This document shows, one piece after another, positions 46,150-56,059 of a stretch of DNA of 64,000 nucleotides (positions within the stretch are counted from its first letter, which is position 1; each line of letters begins with the position of its first letter). The translations under genes were made by a program, and so were the position numbers. The stretch is from positions 81,627,613 to 81,691,612 of the forward strand of contig JAMXBB010000004.1 in assembly GCA_024138015.1 (NCBI GenBank), read 5' to 3'. This stretch comes from Lumnitzera littorea (Eukaryota; Streptophyta; Magnoliopsida; Myrtales; Combretaceae). The notes below the pieces were generated by a model, which was given only the letters and a program-made list of their open reading frames with translations, searched no databases and was not told the DNA's origin.

Positions 46150-48080
46150 CACCAATAGCAAATGTCTTCCTCCATCTGTGCTTGGCAGCTACTTCTTTAT
46201 ATTTAACATTGCATTCCCCTAGCTTCTATTTCACCTCTACCATAGTAGCTTGCCATTGCTTGGCTAAATTCTTAGTGTAACGTTCAGGATTGTCTCTACA
46301 GAAAGCTTTAACAAGCCTAAAGCATGCTTGGTATACACAATAGCAAATGACACCTTTCTAGTTAAAAGATGTACAACACTATTGTAAGTGAATTTTACTT
46401 AGGCAAAAGCTACATCCCATTGCTTTAGTTTATCTCTACATATGCTCTGAATCAAATTGAAGTGTTCTATTAATTGCTTTGGTTTGGCCATCTATTTAAG
46501 GATGCATCGTGCTACTAAAATTCAAGGAAAAATCAAACATCTTCCACAACATTTGCCAGAGGTGGCTTAGAAACTTACTGTTTCTATATGAAGTAATAGA
46601 TTTTGAAACTTCATGCAAATGAACAACCTCCTTGAGAACAATTTGGCTATCTTGATCACATTTGAGGTCTTCTTGTAAGGAATAAAATTTGCCATCTTTG
46701 AAAGCTTGTCAACAACAATAAAAATAGAATTGAACCCTCTTTGGGTTCGAGGTAAGCTAAGCATAAAATCCACGGAGAGATCTCATATATTTTTAGCCAC
46801 AGGTAAAGGCATATATAACATAGTATTCCATGATCGCCACTTAGCTATCTGACGTACATAACACCTCTACACAAATCCAGAAATATACCTTCCTACATGA
46901 GGCCAATAAAACCCCTCCATAACTACAATAAGTGTCTTATCTTGCCTTAGATGTTCAATAAGTCTAATTCTATGCAAATCCCCAATCAACATCTCCCTTA
47001 AAGATGACTTAGGAATACAAAGTTTAATACCTCACAACAAGTAACCATCACAAATGTGGAAATCTTCACATGCTTGGTTAGTACTATACTTAGCCTAAAT
47101 ATCCCTAAAGTCCTCATCATCTTCATACAACTCCTTCAAACACTTAAAACCCATAATCTCATCGCTTAAAGTCAATAGCGAATCATCAAGACAGCTTAAA
47201 GCATCTGCTACCTTATTCTCCACTTAAGCCTTGTGGTTAATCCTAAAGGAAACTTTTGTAAAAATTGAAACCATCTTGCATATAGGTCTTTATTGATTTT
47301 AGTCTAGCTATTTAGATGCTTCAATGCCTGACAATTTGAATACTGGACAAACTCTTTGCCAATTAGATAGTGCTCCCATGTCTTCAAATTATGCATAATA
47401 TAATAGAACTCTTTATCATAGGTTGTTCGCTTTTGCCTCTCTTCAATTAATTTCTCACTAAAATAAGCTGCGGGACTCTTTTCTTCAGAAAGAATTGCCC
47501 TTATCCCCATACCACTCGCATCACAATCAATCTTAAATAACTTATCAAAATCTGGTAATACTTAGATAGGCGCAGAACATATCTTCTCCTTTAACAATGC
47601 AAAATTGGCCTCAACTTCCTCTCCTTAATCGAATTTTCCTTTCTTCAAACACTCAGCTATTAGGGTTGTAATGTTGCTAAAATTCTTTATAAACCACCTA
47701 TAAAAGGTGGCTAATCCATAAAAACTCCTAATTTCAAAAATTTTCTTAGGAGTAGGCCACTCTCTAATAGTTTTTATTTTCTCCTCATCAACTTGAATAC
47801 CCTACAGCACTAACTACAAGCCCAGGAAACAACAACTTCTTTGACATAAAAATGTACTTCTTTATATTCACATATAACTTATTCTTTTTCAAAACAATTA
47901 ACACCTTACATAAATGCAACAAATGTTCCTCCTTCGGTATATTATAAATTAGGATATCATCGAAATAAACAACTACAAATTTGCCAATAAAGGTTTTTAA
48001 TACCTGACTTATAATTCGCATGAAAATACTTAGAGAATTTGATAAGTTGAATGGCATCACAAGCCACTCATACAACTGTC
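46150..48080 (-). pseudogene. pol pseudogene of gypsy-3 (RT, RNase H, INT)
   Basis: RT piece at 47788-48075, with MYEWLVMPFNLSNS and catalytic VVYFDDILIY. RNase H piece at 47304-47510 (SPAAYFSEKLIEERQKRTTYDKEFY). Integrase core start at 46567-46773 (MDFMLSLPRTQRGFNSIFIVVDKLSKMANF). The three pieces are in different frames. An internal near-repeat of 'acataaggtttctataca..aagtagcatct' occurs near 48088 and 48195. Non-functional. Confidence 0.8.
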
Positions 48081-48302
48081 AAGGTTTTACATAAGGTTTC
48101 TATACACTAAGTAGCATCTAGTTGATTCACAATCTCTTCAAAGCATCTCTCAAACACTTGGAATCCGTGATCAGTGTTCTACTCCATAGCCATGAAGGCT
48201 GTACACAAGGTTTCTATACCTTAAGTAGCATCTTGGGTATTGGGAACTTGTTCTCTATTGTCGTTGGCTATCAAATTAGATTGATAACTCACTTTAATAC
48301 CA

Positions 48303-48729
48303 CCCAACGCAACGTGTGCAAAAGAAAAATATAGGAAACTTAAAAACTCTTTATTTTTGTGGTAGATTGTTCATTGAAAAAAAAAAAAAAAGAGAAAAGA
48401 AAGGTGAAAAAGAAAAAAAATATATATAGGCTATTAAAAGAAATGCTAAAAGAAACCTCGAAAAATAAAACCCGAAATAATAAAAAGGCCTGTTAGAAGT
48501 CTTAAAGTAAGTTTGTAGGCCTAAAACAACCTTGATTGGGGCCACCTAAAAAGTTCCATTATAAGGCTCAAAATTCCCTTTCCAAAAACATATTATAATA
48601 AAGAAAATTCCTCTTAAATCAAATGTTATGATCGTTTTATCTGTAATCAAGAAATCGATTTATATATGGTCTATTTTATTATTCTGTTTATCCTGTCGGT
48701 TCATATAATACAAATTAAGCCCATCTACA
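48303..48729 (-). repeat. 5' LTR of gypsy-3
   Basis: The longer of the two LTRs, adjoining the primer site remnant. Its sense start is TGTAGATGGGC at 48729. It has an A-rich run at about 48378-48420. Confidence 0.75.
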
Positions 48730-49472
48730 TTTGAATTCTAGAGGCCAAGAAGCTAATTTAAGTATCAATTTGTTTGATTCGAATGAAAATGGTATGCATT
48801 TTAGAGAAAGAGTATGAACTTCACGTACAAAGCTTCTAGAGAGATGTACAATGGACATGATCATAATGCGAGTGTCTTGTTTATTGTTGATAATGGAAAT
48901 GCTTCTCTGCACTCCTATTTATAGTTGTATATCACCGATTTTATACATTGACAAGCCAACCTCGGCCAATGAAGCCCAAGACTAATCTTAGGTCAATAAT
49001 TAGCCCATGGTTTTTATTCATTTATTTTATTTTTGAAAACTGACTTTAAGCCTTTAGGGATTAAAAAGCGCACCTTACAAGTTTCAAATAATTATAATTT
49101 AAAAGGTTTATGAATCTGAATCTATAAATGATCTGATCTACTAAAATATTCATACCTTTATAGAAAAATGGTAATTTTTAAATCTTAGTAAAGCCCCGTT
49201 TAGAATCATAATTGAGGAAACTTCAGAATTATATCAAACCATGTCATCATGCAAGCGTGATATTTAATCATATCCAAAGAAGTAGTTTATTAGGTTGAAA
49301 GGCACGTCGAGCAATAGACATGGAGGGCCAGTGGAATGGTCCTCTAGGGTACTTTGGTATGTACCATTATAAGATTTTTCTTCGAACTATAGTCTTTCTA
49401 TGGTTCGGTCATTCAAAGCGATATGATCCGTGGATGATTTTGTTCCCTGTGCGCCGGGGGGGGGGGGGGGGG
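48730..49472. other. Unassigned stretch with a minus-strand TATA box
   Basis: On the minus strand, CTATAAATAGGAGTGC (about 48908-48924) is a strong plant TATA match, followed by a leader-like stretch and no convincing coding frame. The plus-strand frame at 49320-49440 has no domain and runs into the gap. The stretch ends in 17 G. Confidence 0.5.
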
Positions 49473-49555
49473 NNNNNNNNNNNNNNNNNNNNNNNNNNNN
49501 NNNNNNNNNNNNNNNNNNNNNNNNNNNNNNNNNNNNNNNNNNNNNNNNNNNNNNN
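49473..49555. other. Assembly gap (83 N) after a G run
   Basis: It is preceded by 17 G (49456-49472). It hides the first 11 bp of the chromovirus 5' LTR and its left target-site duplication. Confidence 0.98.
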
Positions 49556-49961
49556 TCCCGAAGTGGGCCATTCTTAGGAGGTTCCTAAGGCCCAAAGACG
49601 AAAGCCCAAGCCCACTAAAAGCTTATAGATGATGAAAAGCTCTAGAAGGTTCCAGAAGAGTCCAGAATCTTGTATAGTAGTAGGTGGAGGTAGGTAAAGA
49701 TAGTAGTTGGGAATCAATTGTAACCATTAGATCGAATTGATCTTAACCATTAGATTGTAAAGGCTTTCTGTATATATAGGGGTATTCCCCTCAGATGTAA
49801 CACAGAAGTGATTTGAGTGAATACAATATACTATCAGAGTTTCTCTCTCTACTTTCTCTCTCTAACATTGTGAGTGTGTTATAGGCTGACTTAGCCTTCC
49901 TTAGTGAGGTCAGGAACGCTAAGTGCCGCACGGGGTCAAGCGACGGAATCCGCCTGTGACA
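49556..49961 (+). repeat. 5' LTR of chromovirus (partial)
   Basis: 406 bp visible, matching the 3' LTR from 53673 on. A TATA-like 'tgtatatatagggg' lies near 49769-49782. It has a single copy of the 23-bp unit that is doubled in the 3' LTR. Confidence 0.93.
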
Positions 49962-49963
49962 AG

Positions 49964-49975
49964 TGGTATCAGAGC
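49964..49975 (+). other. Primer-binding site, initiator Met tRNA
   Basis: TGGTATCAGAGC lies 2 bp after the LTR end. It is an exact match to the common plant iMet-type site. Confidence 0.93.
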
Positions 49976-50002
49976 CTGAAAAAGAAGCTGGTTGTGGAGA
50001 AA

Positions 50003-51244
50003 ATGTCATCCGGAGGAGATAACAACACTTCAATGGTCAATGAGTTGGCTGACCATGATGATCGCCGTGTTACCAGGCAAAGGACTAGGTCCCGGGACTT
50101 GCTGAACTCCCTCCTTAATAGGATGGATAGAGCGGAGTTGAGCATTGCTGAAGTGAAGGAACAATTCGATGAATCACAGGGCAACCTTGAAGAGATGGAG
50201 GAAGAACTTCAAGGCAAGTTGCAAGGAGCATTGAATCAAGCCATTGATGAGTTGAAGTAGCGTGACGAGATGATTGAGGGGAAGAATGAAGTACTCTAAG
50301 CTCAAGTCATTGCTTTGGAAACTAAGGAGGAAGGTTATGAAGCCAAGATGGATGCTATAATGGCGGCCATGCGCCAGGAGATTGAAGAACTTAAGAACTA
50401 ACTAGCAGCATGTCGGGCGGTAATGGTAAGTGGAGTGACCATCCAGTCGGCTCATAGGATCGATGTCCTCAAGCCCGAACCTTTCAATGGGATACGATCC
50501 GCCCGGGAGGTAGACAACTTCCTTTGGGGAATGGAACAATATTTCAATGTTGTAAGAATCCTGGATGACCTCGAAAAGGTACGTACTGCTGCTATGTATT
50601 TGAAAGATTCTGCTATGGTATGGTGGCGTAGGAGGGCAAACGAAATCAATACTTGGGCTAGCTTTGTACATGAGATCAAGGGGCAGTTCTCTCCCCAAAA
50701 TGTTGCTAAAGAAGTGAAGGTGAAGTTGCGTCACCTAACTCATAAGGGTGACATCAAGCAATATGTGAAGGAATTCTCAGAACTAATGTTGGAGATCCCA
50801 GACCTTAAGCAGGATGATGCTCTAGTGATGTTTTTAGATGGTCTGGAACCTTGGGCAAAGTTAGAGCTAGATCGAAGGGGAATAGAAGACATCTCTAAGG
50901 CCATAGCAGTTGCTGAAGGCCTAACGGAGTTCAAGAAGACAGAACATAAGATCCCAATAGGAAGGTGGAAAGGGGGAGTTGAGAAGGAAAGGAATGGGAG
51001 TTCCTTAAGAGGGAAGCCTAAGATGGAAGAGCGGAATAACGATCGGGAAAGGACTCGTGAAGGAAAAGATGGGGAACGATGGAAGCCTCGAGAATTGAAG
51101 TGCTATTTTTGCAATGGGCCCCATTATGCTAGGGAATGCCCAAAGAAAGAGTGGTTGGTAGCAATTATGGCAGGTGAAAGCTCTAGTGAAGAGGATGAGG
51201 CCAAACTGGGTTCGGTACGATTACTTAGTGCTATGAAAATGTAG
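50003..51244 (+). pseudogene. gag of chromovirus
   Basis: It starts at ATG 50003 (MSSGGDNNTS), shortly after the primer site. It has an N-terminal coiled coil (about residues 35-85; MDRAELSIAEVKEQFDESQ), then the capsid domain (about 50560-50900; MVWWRRRANEINTW, DIKQYVKEFSELML) and a zinc knuckle at about 51103-51145 (CYFCNGPHYARECPKK, a complete C-C-H-C). Stops at 50258-50260 (consistent with CAG to TAG), about 50297-50299 and about 50399-50404 break it. The longest open part is 50423-51244. The frame continues into protease. Confidence 0.88.
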
Positions 51245-51820
51245 GAGAAGCGAAAGGGGTTGATGTACACTGAGGTAATAGTTGCTGGCAAGAAGTTAAA
51301 TGCCCTTATTGATACAGGGGCATCTCCTCTGTTCATCTCCGATGTAGCAGCAAGTAAGATTGGAATAGAGGTGGAGAAAACCAAGACATGGCTCAAGACG
51401 GTAAACTCAAAGGAAGTCCTTACTACTGGAGTCGCCAGGGAGATAGAGCTCCATATGGAAGGATGGAAAGGGAAGGAAACCATCGAAGTAGTACCTATGG
51501 ATGACTTCGAATTTGTGATTGGGATGGAATTCTTAGATCGTATAGATACACTTATTGTTCCTCGTGCAGACTGTATATGTATTCTCGAGACCAACTCTCA
51601 ATGTGTGGTGCTCGTTACGAGAAAAGCTGGTCGAGCCACAAAATTCCTTTCCGCTATGCAACTAGCGAAGGGTTTAAAGAAGAATGAAGCTACGTACCTA
51701 ACTACATTAAAGGGGGAAGAAGAGACAGGGGATCAAGAGGTAATTCCACATCAAGTGGGGGAGTTGCTAGAAGAATTCAAAGACATCATGCTTAAAGAGT
51801 TGCCAAAGAAGCTATCATAA
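51245..51820 (+). pseudogene. protease of chromovirus
   Basis: Retropepsin-type aspartic protease with the active site ALIDTGASPLFIS at about 51301-51339 and the flap/hydrophobic region downstream (FVIGMEFLDRID). It is open from 51260 to 51820 and in the same frame as gag and RT, separated from them only by single stop codons. The catalytic Asp is intact. Confidence 0.88.
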
Positions 51821-51829
51821 AGAAGGGAA

Positions 51830-52918
51830 GTGGATCATGCGATTGAGCTAAAACCAGGTACAAAGGCCCTTGCTACTATTCCTTATCGCATGCCCCCAAA
51901 AGAATTAAAAGAATTGAGGTGGCAATTGAAGGAGTTGTTGGAAGCTGGATTCTTCCAACCGTCAAAAGCACCTTTTAGAGTTTCAGTTCTCTTTCGAAAG
52001 AAACACGATAGGCCCCTCCAGGTGTATATTGACTATAGGGCCTTAAATAAGGTCACTAAGAAGAAGAAGTATCCTATTCCTTTGGTATCAGACTTATTCG
52101 ATCGAAGGGGAGAGGCAAGATACTTCTCAAAATTGGAGCTACAACTGAGATATGGAGATGAGTCCAAAAACACTTACGTTACAAGGTATGGTGCATTTAA
52201 GGTTCTTGTTATGCCAATGGGGCTCATAAACGCCCTAGCTACTTTTTGTAGTCTTATGAATAGGGTATTAGCACCATTCTTGGATCATTTTGTTAAGGTT
52301 TACTTGGATGACAGCATGAATTATAGCAAGCCTATGGAAAAGCCCTTAGAGCATCTTCATATAAATTGCTTAGCCTTGAGGGAAAACGAGTCATATGTAA
52401 AGCTGGAAAAATGTACCTTTGCAAAGAAAGAAGTGACCCTTTTAGGGCATGTAGTAGGAAAGGGGAAGATCAAAATGGACGAAGAGAAGATACAGGTCAT
52501 TCGAGAATGGAAAGAACCTACTAAGCCTACCGAATTGAAGGCATTTCTTGGCTTAGTAAGTTATTACAAAAATTTCATATGTGGATACTCTCGAATGGCT
52601 ACCTCCTTAATGGATTTACTCAAGAAAGATGTCTTATGGGTATGGAAGGAAGATCGACAGAAGGCATTTGATACCCTGAAGGAAGCAGTCATTAAAGAAC
52701 AAGTTCTTACGCCCTCTAATTTTGGTGAAGTATTTGAAGTAGGCATGGATGATGGTGATTATGCCATTGGTGAGGTTTTGATGCAGGAAAACCATCCAAT
52801 AGCCTTTGAGAACCGAACGTTGAACGATACAGAGAGGCGATACCCAGGAGATGAGAAGGAAAAGATAGCTGTAGTATATTGCCTTCAAGCTTGGAGGCAC
52901 CTTGTAAGTACAAGTTAG
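51830..52918 (+). pseudogene. RT and truncated RNase H of chromovirus
   Basis: RT from about 51850: 'VYIDYRALNKVTKKKKYPIP', GAFKVLVMPMGLINALATF, catalytic VYLDDSMNYS (about 52298) and LLGHVVGKGKIKMDEEKI. Near 52130-52150, KLELQLRYGDES is shorter than the family pattern (K-L-D-L-R-S-G-Y-Y-Q-...-G-D-E), so a small in-frame deletion in the RT fingers/palm is likely. RNase H starts (FEVGMDDGDYAIGEVLMQ; 'ERRYPGDEKEKIAVVYCLQA') and ends abruptly at 52918. After that the reading goes straight to the end of integrase. Confidence 0.88.
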
Positions 52919-53650
52919 TGGGGCTTGTCTAAGTTATTGGATGTCATACAGCTCTCTTTCAATCTACAGAAGAATGAGTCCATTGGACAGAGTCCTTTCG
53001 AGATCGTCCTAGGAAGGCAACCCTTAACTCCTCATACAGTGGCAATAGGATATACGGGGTCCAGCCCTCCCACCTATAAATTTGCAAGGGAATAGTGGGA
53101 AAATCACGACTTAGCTCGGACATACTTAGGCCGAGCTATCAAGGGAACGAAGAAGATGGCAGACAAGAAGGGGAGGCCGATGGAATATCAGGTAGGTGAC
53201 CAAGTGCTTGTTAAGTTACATTTGATACAATGTGCGAAGGGATAACTACATAAAGGTCTAATGAGTCGCTACGAGGGTCCATTCTCAATTGTGAAACGAG
53301 TGGGGCGAGTATCGTACAAGTTGGAACTTCCATCCAAACTGAAATTCCACCTGGTTTTCCACATGAGCATGCTAGAACCATTCCACAAAGATGAGGAAGA
53401 CCCTATAAGAGCTATATCACAAAGGGCCCTAATAGGAGTACGGGATTCATTTGATAAGGAAGTGGAAGGGATCGTAGCTGATAGGCGTGGGAAGAGACGT
53501 GGACAAACTTCCAGATATGATTATATGGTAAGATGGAAGGGAAGACCAAAGAGTGAGGCCAATTGGGCACTAGCCGAAACACTGTGGCAATTTAAAAACA
53601 AGATTCGACAATTCTACGATGAAGGAGCGACGAGGGCGTCGCCGGATTGA
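52919..53650 (+). pseudogene. Integrase C-terminus and chromodomain of chromovirus
   Basis: Starting right after the truncated RNase H, the same frame reads LLDVIQLSFNLQKNESIGQS, the helix after the catalytic Glu of integrase. The HHCC finger and DDE core are therefore deleted. Next come the C-terminal domain (SRYEGPFSIVKRVGRVSYKL) and a chromodomain at about 53515-53620 (YDYMVRWKGRPKSEANW..ETLWQF). Chromodomains of this class are thought to guide insertion to heterochromatin. Stops occur near 53093 and 53244. The last open part is 53261-53650. Confidence 0.9.
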
Positions 53651-53661
53651 GCGGGGGAGAA

Positions 53662-54101
53662 TGTTACGGACCTCCCGAAGTGGGCCATTCTTAGGAGGTT
53701 CCTAAGGCCTAAAGACGAAAGCCCAAGCCCACTAAAAGCTTATAGATGATGAAAAGCTCTAGAAGGTTCTAGAAGAGTCCAGAATCTTGTATAGTAGTAG
53801 GTGGAGGTAGGTAAAGGTAGTAGTTGGGAATCAATTGTAACCATTAGATCGAATTGATCTTAACCATTAGATCGAATTGATCTTAACCATTAGATTGTAA
53901 AGGCTTTCTGTATACATAGGGGTATTCCCCTCAGATGTAACACAGAAGTGATTTGAGTGAATACAATATACTATCAGAGTTTCTCTCTCTAATTTCTCTC
54001 TCTAACATTGTGAGTGTGTTACAGGCTGACTTAGCCTTCCTTAGTGAGGTCAGGAACGCTAAGTGCCGCACGGGGTCGAGCGACGGAATCCGCCCGTGAC
54101 A
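53662..54101 (+). repeat. 3' LTR of chromovirus
   Basis: 440 bp, TGTTACGGACC...CGTGACA. Two adjacent copies of a 23-bp unit (53841-53863 and 53864-53886; 'ccattagatcgaattgatc' then 'ttaa') against one in the 5' LTR. Otherwise there are no length differences. Confidence 0.95.
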
Positions 54102-54239
54102 GGTGTGCGCGGCGGTGGGGTTCGTGGCTTGGGTGGTGTGGTGGGGATCCCGAAGTCGAAGGGGATTTTAGCCTCCCTATCCTGAGAAAAAGTTAATTTT
54201 TCAAATTTTTTCAAAAAAGAAAAAGTACAATATTAAGTG

Positions 54240-54312
54240 TAATTAAGTGGTTAAGAGTATAATTTACGAGTAAGAGGTTTTGAGTTTGAATCTCATGAAG
54301 AGTATTTTATAT
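54240..54312 (+). other. tRNA-like SINE-head candidate 1
   Basis: 'aagtggttaagag' (about 54245-54257) resembles an A box, and 'gagtttgaatctc' (about 54282-54294) resembles a degenerate B box. The spacing is tRNA-like. No poly-A or T tail or target duplication is defined. Confidence 0.35.
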
Positions 54313-54539
54313 TTGCAAGATCCATTTATTACTTAAATGACATATTCTTTTTATTTTCTTTCAATTTATTTTTCTATAATAACTAATAGTATTAAATTCA
54401 TTATTACAAAATTATATCTAATTAAATAAATTCTCTTGAATTGTAAATTTATAACTTTTTATTAATAGTAGACCGTGAATAATCATTATTTTACTTGTAT
54501 TATAATTGTTCTAATCTTATAATACCAATTATAACTTAG

Positions 54540-55819
54540 TTTAGTAGTATTTATGTAAACCCTAGGAAAAACAATAGTTGAACCTTAGCTCGAGTTCGAT
54601 TATTCTAAACTGTACAATAAATCGATAAGGTGAATGATAATAAAAGAAAATGAAGTTTAATAAATCAAATATAACACTGATAACAAAACCTTCGGAATTT
54701 ATCAAAACCCTAAATCGCTCACTAAAACTCTAAAACTCGTTTATGCATCATTAATCGAAACCGAGCTCAAAATTGCTCGAGACCCTAAAATCATAAACGT
54801 AAACCTATAAAATAGTTAAATATTACACAATAGCAATAAAATTATAGTCGAATGTAATTTTCGACTAAATCGACTATTTGTACGACATTGTAATAAAATT
54901 TTCATAATAACTTGTAAAAATTATAATTGTAACGGGTACCAGTTAAATTGATAAAATTTCACAGAATTTTCAAAACCAATCTACGAGGAAATTCGTTATA
55001 ATTTATATGATCCAAAAAATTACACATATTTGTTAATAAATTTCATTTTCCCTCTCTTTTAATTTCAATTTATCTCTTTTCCACTTACTTTTCCTCCTTT
55101 AAGTTTCACGTTCTGCACTTTGTCAATTGCTTTTCTTTCTTTAAGCCTCCACGTGATGTTTTGTTTTATTTTATTTACTTTAATAAAAAGTAACTTAGCT
55201 TAAAATGTAAGCCAATATCACGTGAGGAATGAAAGATTGATATAAATATGGAAAGAGAAAGAAAATTCTGCACAAATACACACATACAAATTTCAAACCG
55301 TGAGCAAAAAGGAAAGAAAAAGAAAGAAAGAAAAGAGAAAAAGAAGAAGGAAAAGAAGAAGGAAGTAACTAAAAGAAAAAGGTAAATATTTATTTATGTA
55401 GATGTATATTATATATAGTATACATATGTATAAAGATAGTATTTGTAGAGTATTTTCTTATAAATATAATATGGTATATGTACACTAGTACATAAATTAA
55501 ATAGTGTATGTATGTATAAGATTAGATATGTATACATGTATGTACAAAGGTATATTATACATGAGTAGATGTATTATGTATATTTGTTGGAATACATATG
55601 ATGGGTATTATGTATTTTATACTATAGTATACATGTATGATTTATACCCAAATTATATATATGTGATTATTCTTGTATAAATATTTTAGTATATATATAC
55701 ATATGTAATCGTATAATATAGTACATATATACATACTTCCATAAGTAGTAGTATGAGACACATAAATATATATAATATAGGCTATAAGTAATATAGTATA
55801 CGGTATATGTATAAAATGT

Positions 55820-55850
<31 letters not shown>

Positions 55851-56024
55851 GATAAATACTATATATAAGCATATGTATACCGCACATATATATATGTATA
55901 TATAAGTATGTAGGCCGAATATATATATATGTGTATGTAGTTATATGAATGTATGCCGAATATATATATTTATATATGTATAAGAGTATGTTTTCAATAA
56001 ATACATATACATATATCATATGAG

Positions 56025-56059
<35 letters not shown>

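Larger units (their letters stand above)
45637..48729 (-). mobile_element. Ty3/gypsy remnant (gypsy-3)
   Basis: Minus-strand element with LTRs at 45637-45912 (3') and 48303-48729 (5'). They share 'aacttaaaa.ctctttatttttgtg', 'aataataaaaaggcc' and 'taatcaagaaatcgattta'. The LTR start in sense is TGTAGATGGGCTTAATTTG. A Met-type primer site remnant, TGGTATTAAAG, lies at about 48291-48302. The internal region holds only RT, RNase H and integrase pieces. Gag and protease are gone, since just about 230 bp separate RT from the 5' LTR. Confidence 0.8.
49556..54101 (+). mobile_element. Ty3/gypsy chromovirus with internal pol deletion
   Basis: The 5' LTR (left 11 bp in the gap) ends at 49961 and the 3' LTR is 53662-54101, TG..CA. 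A good initiator-Met primer site, TGGTATCAGAGC, is at 49964-49975. A polypurine tract, gcgggggagaa, is at 53651-53661. Gag, protease, RT, the end of integrase and a chromodomain lie in one frame from 50003 to 53650, with several stops. RNase H is cut short and the integrase catalytic core is missing. The LTRs differ at 8 of 406 aligned positions. The clade may be Galadriel, judging by the chromodomain and short LTRs, but this is uncertain. Confidence 0.92.

Noticed and set aside
49320..49577. ORFs on both strands across the second gap
   Set aside because: They are translated through N and a G run, with no domain.
50402..50734. Minus-strand ORFs over chromovirus gag, and others at 51124-51594 and 52634-52900
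   Set aside because: They are opposite-strand shadows of the gag-pro-pol frame and have no domain.
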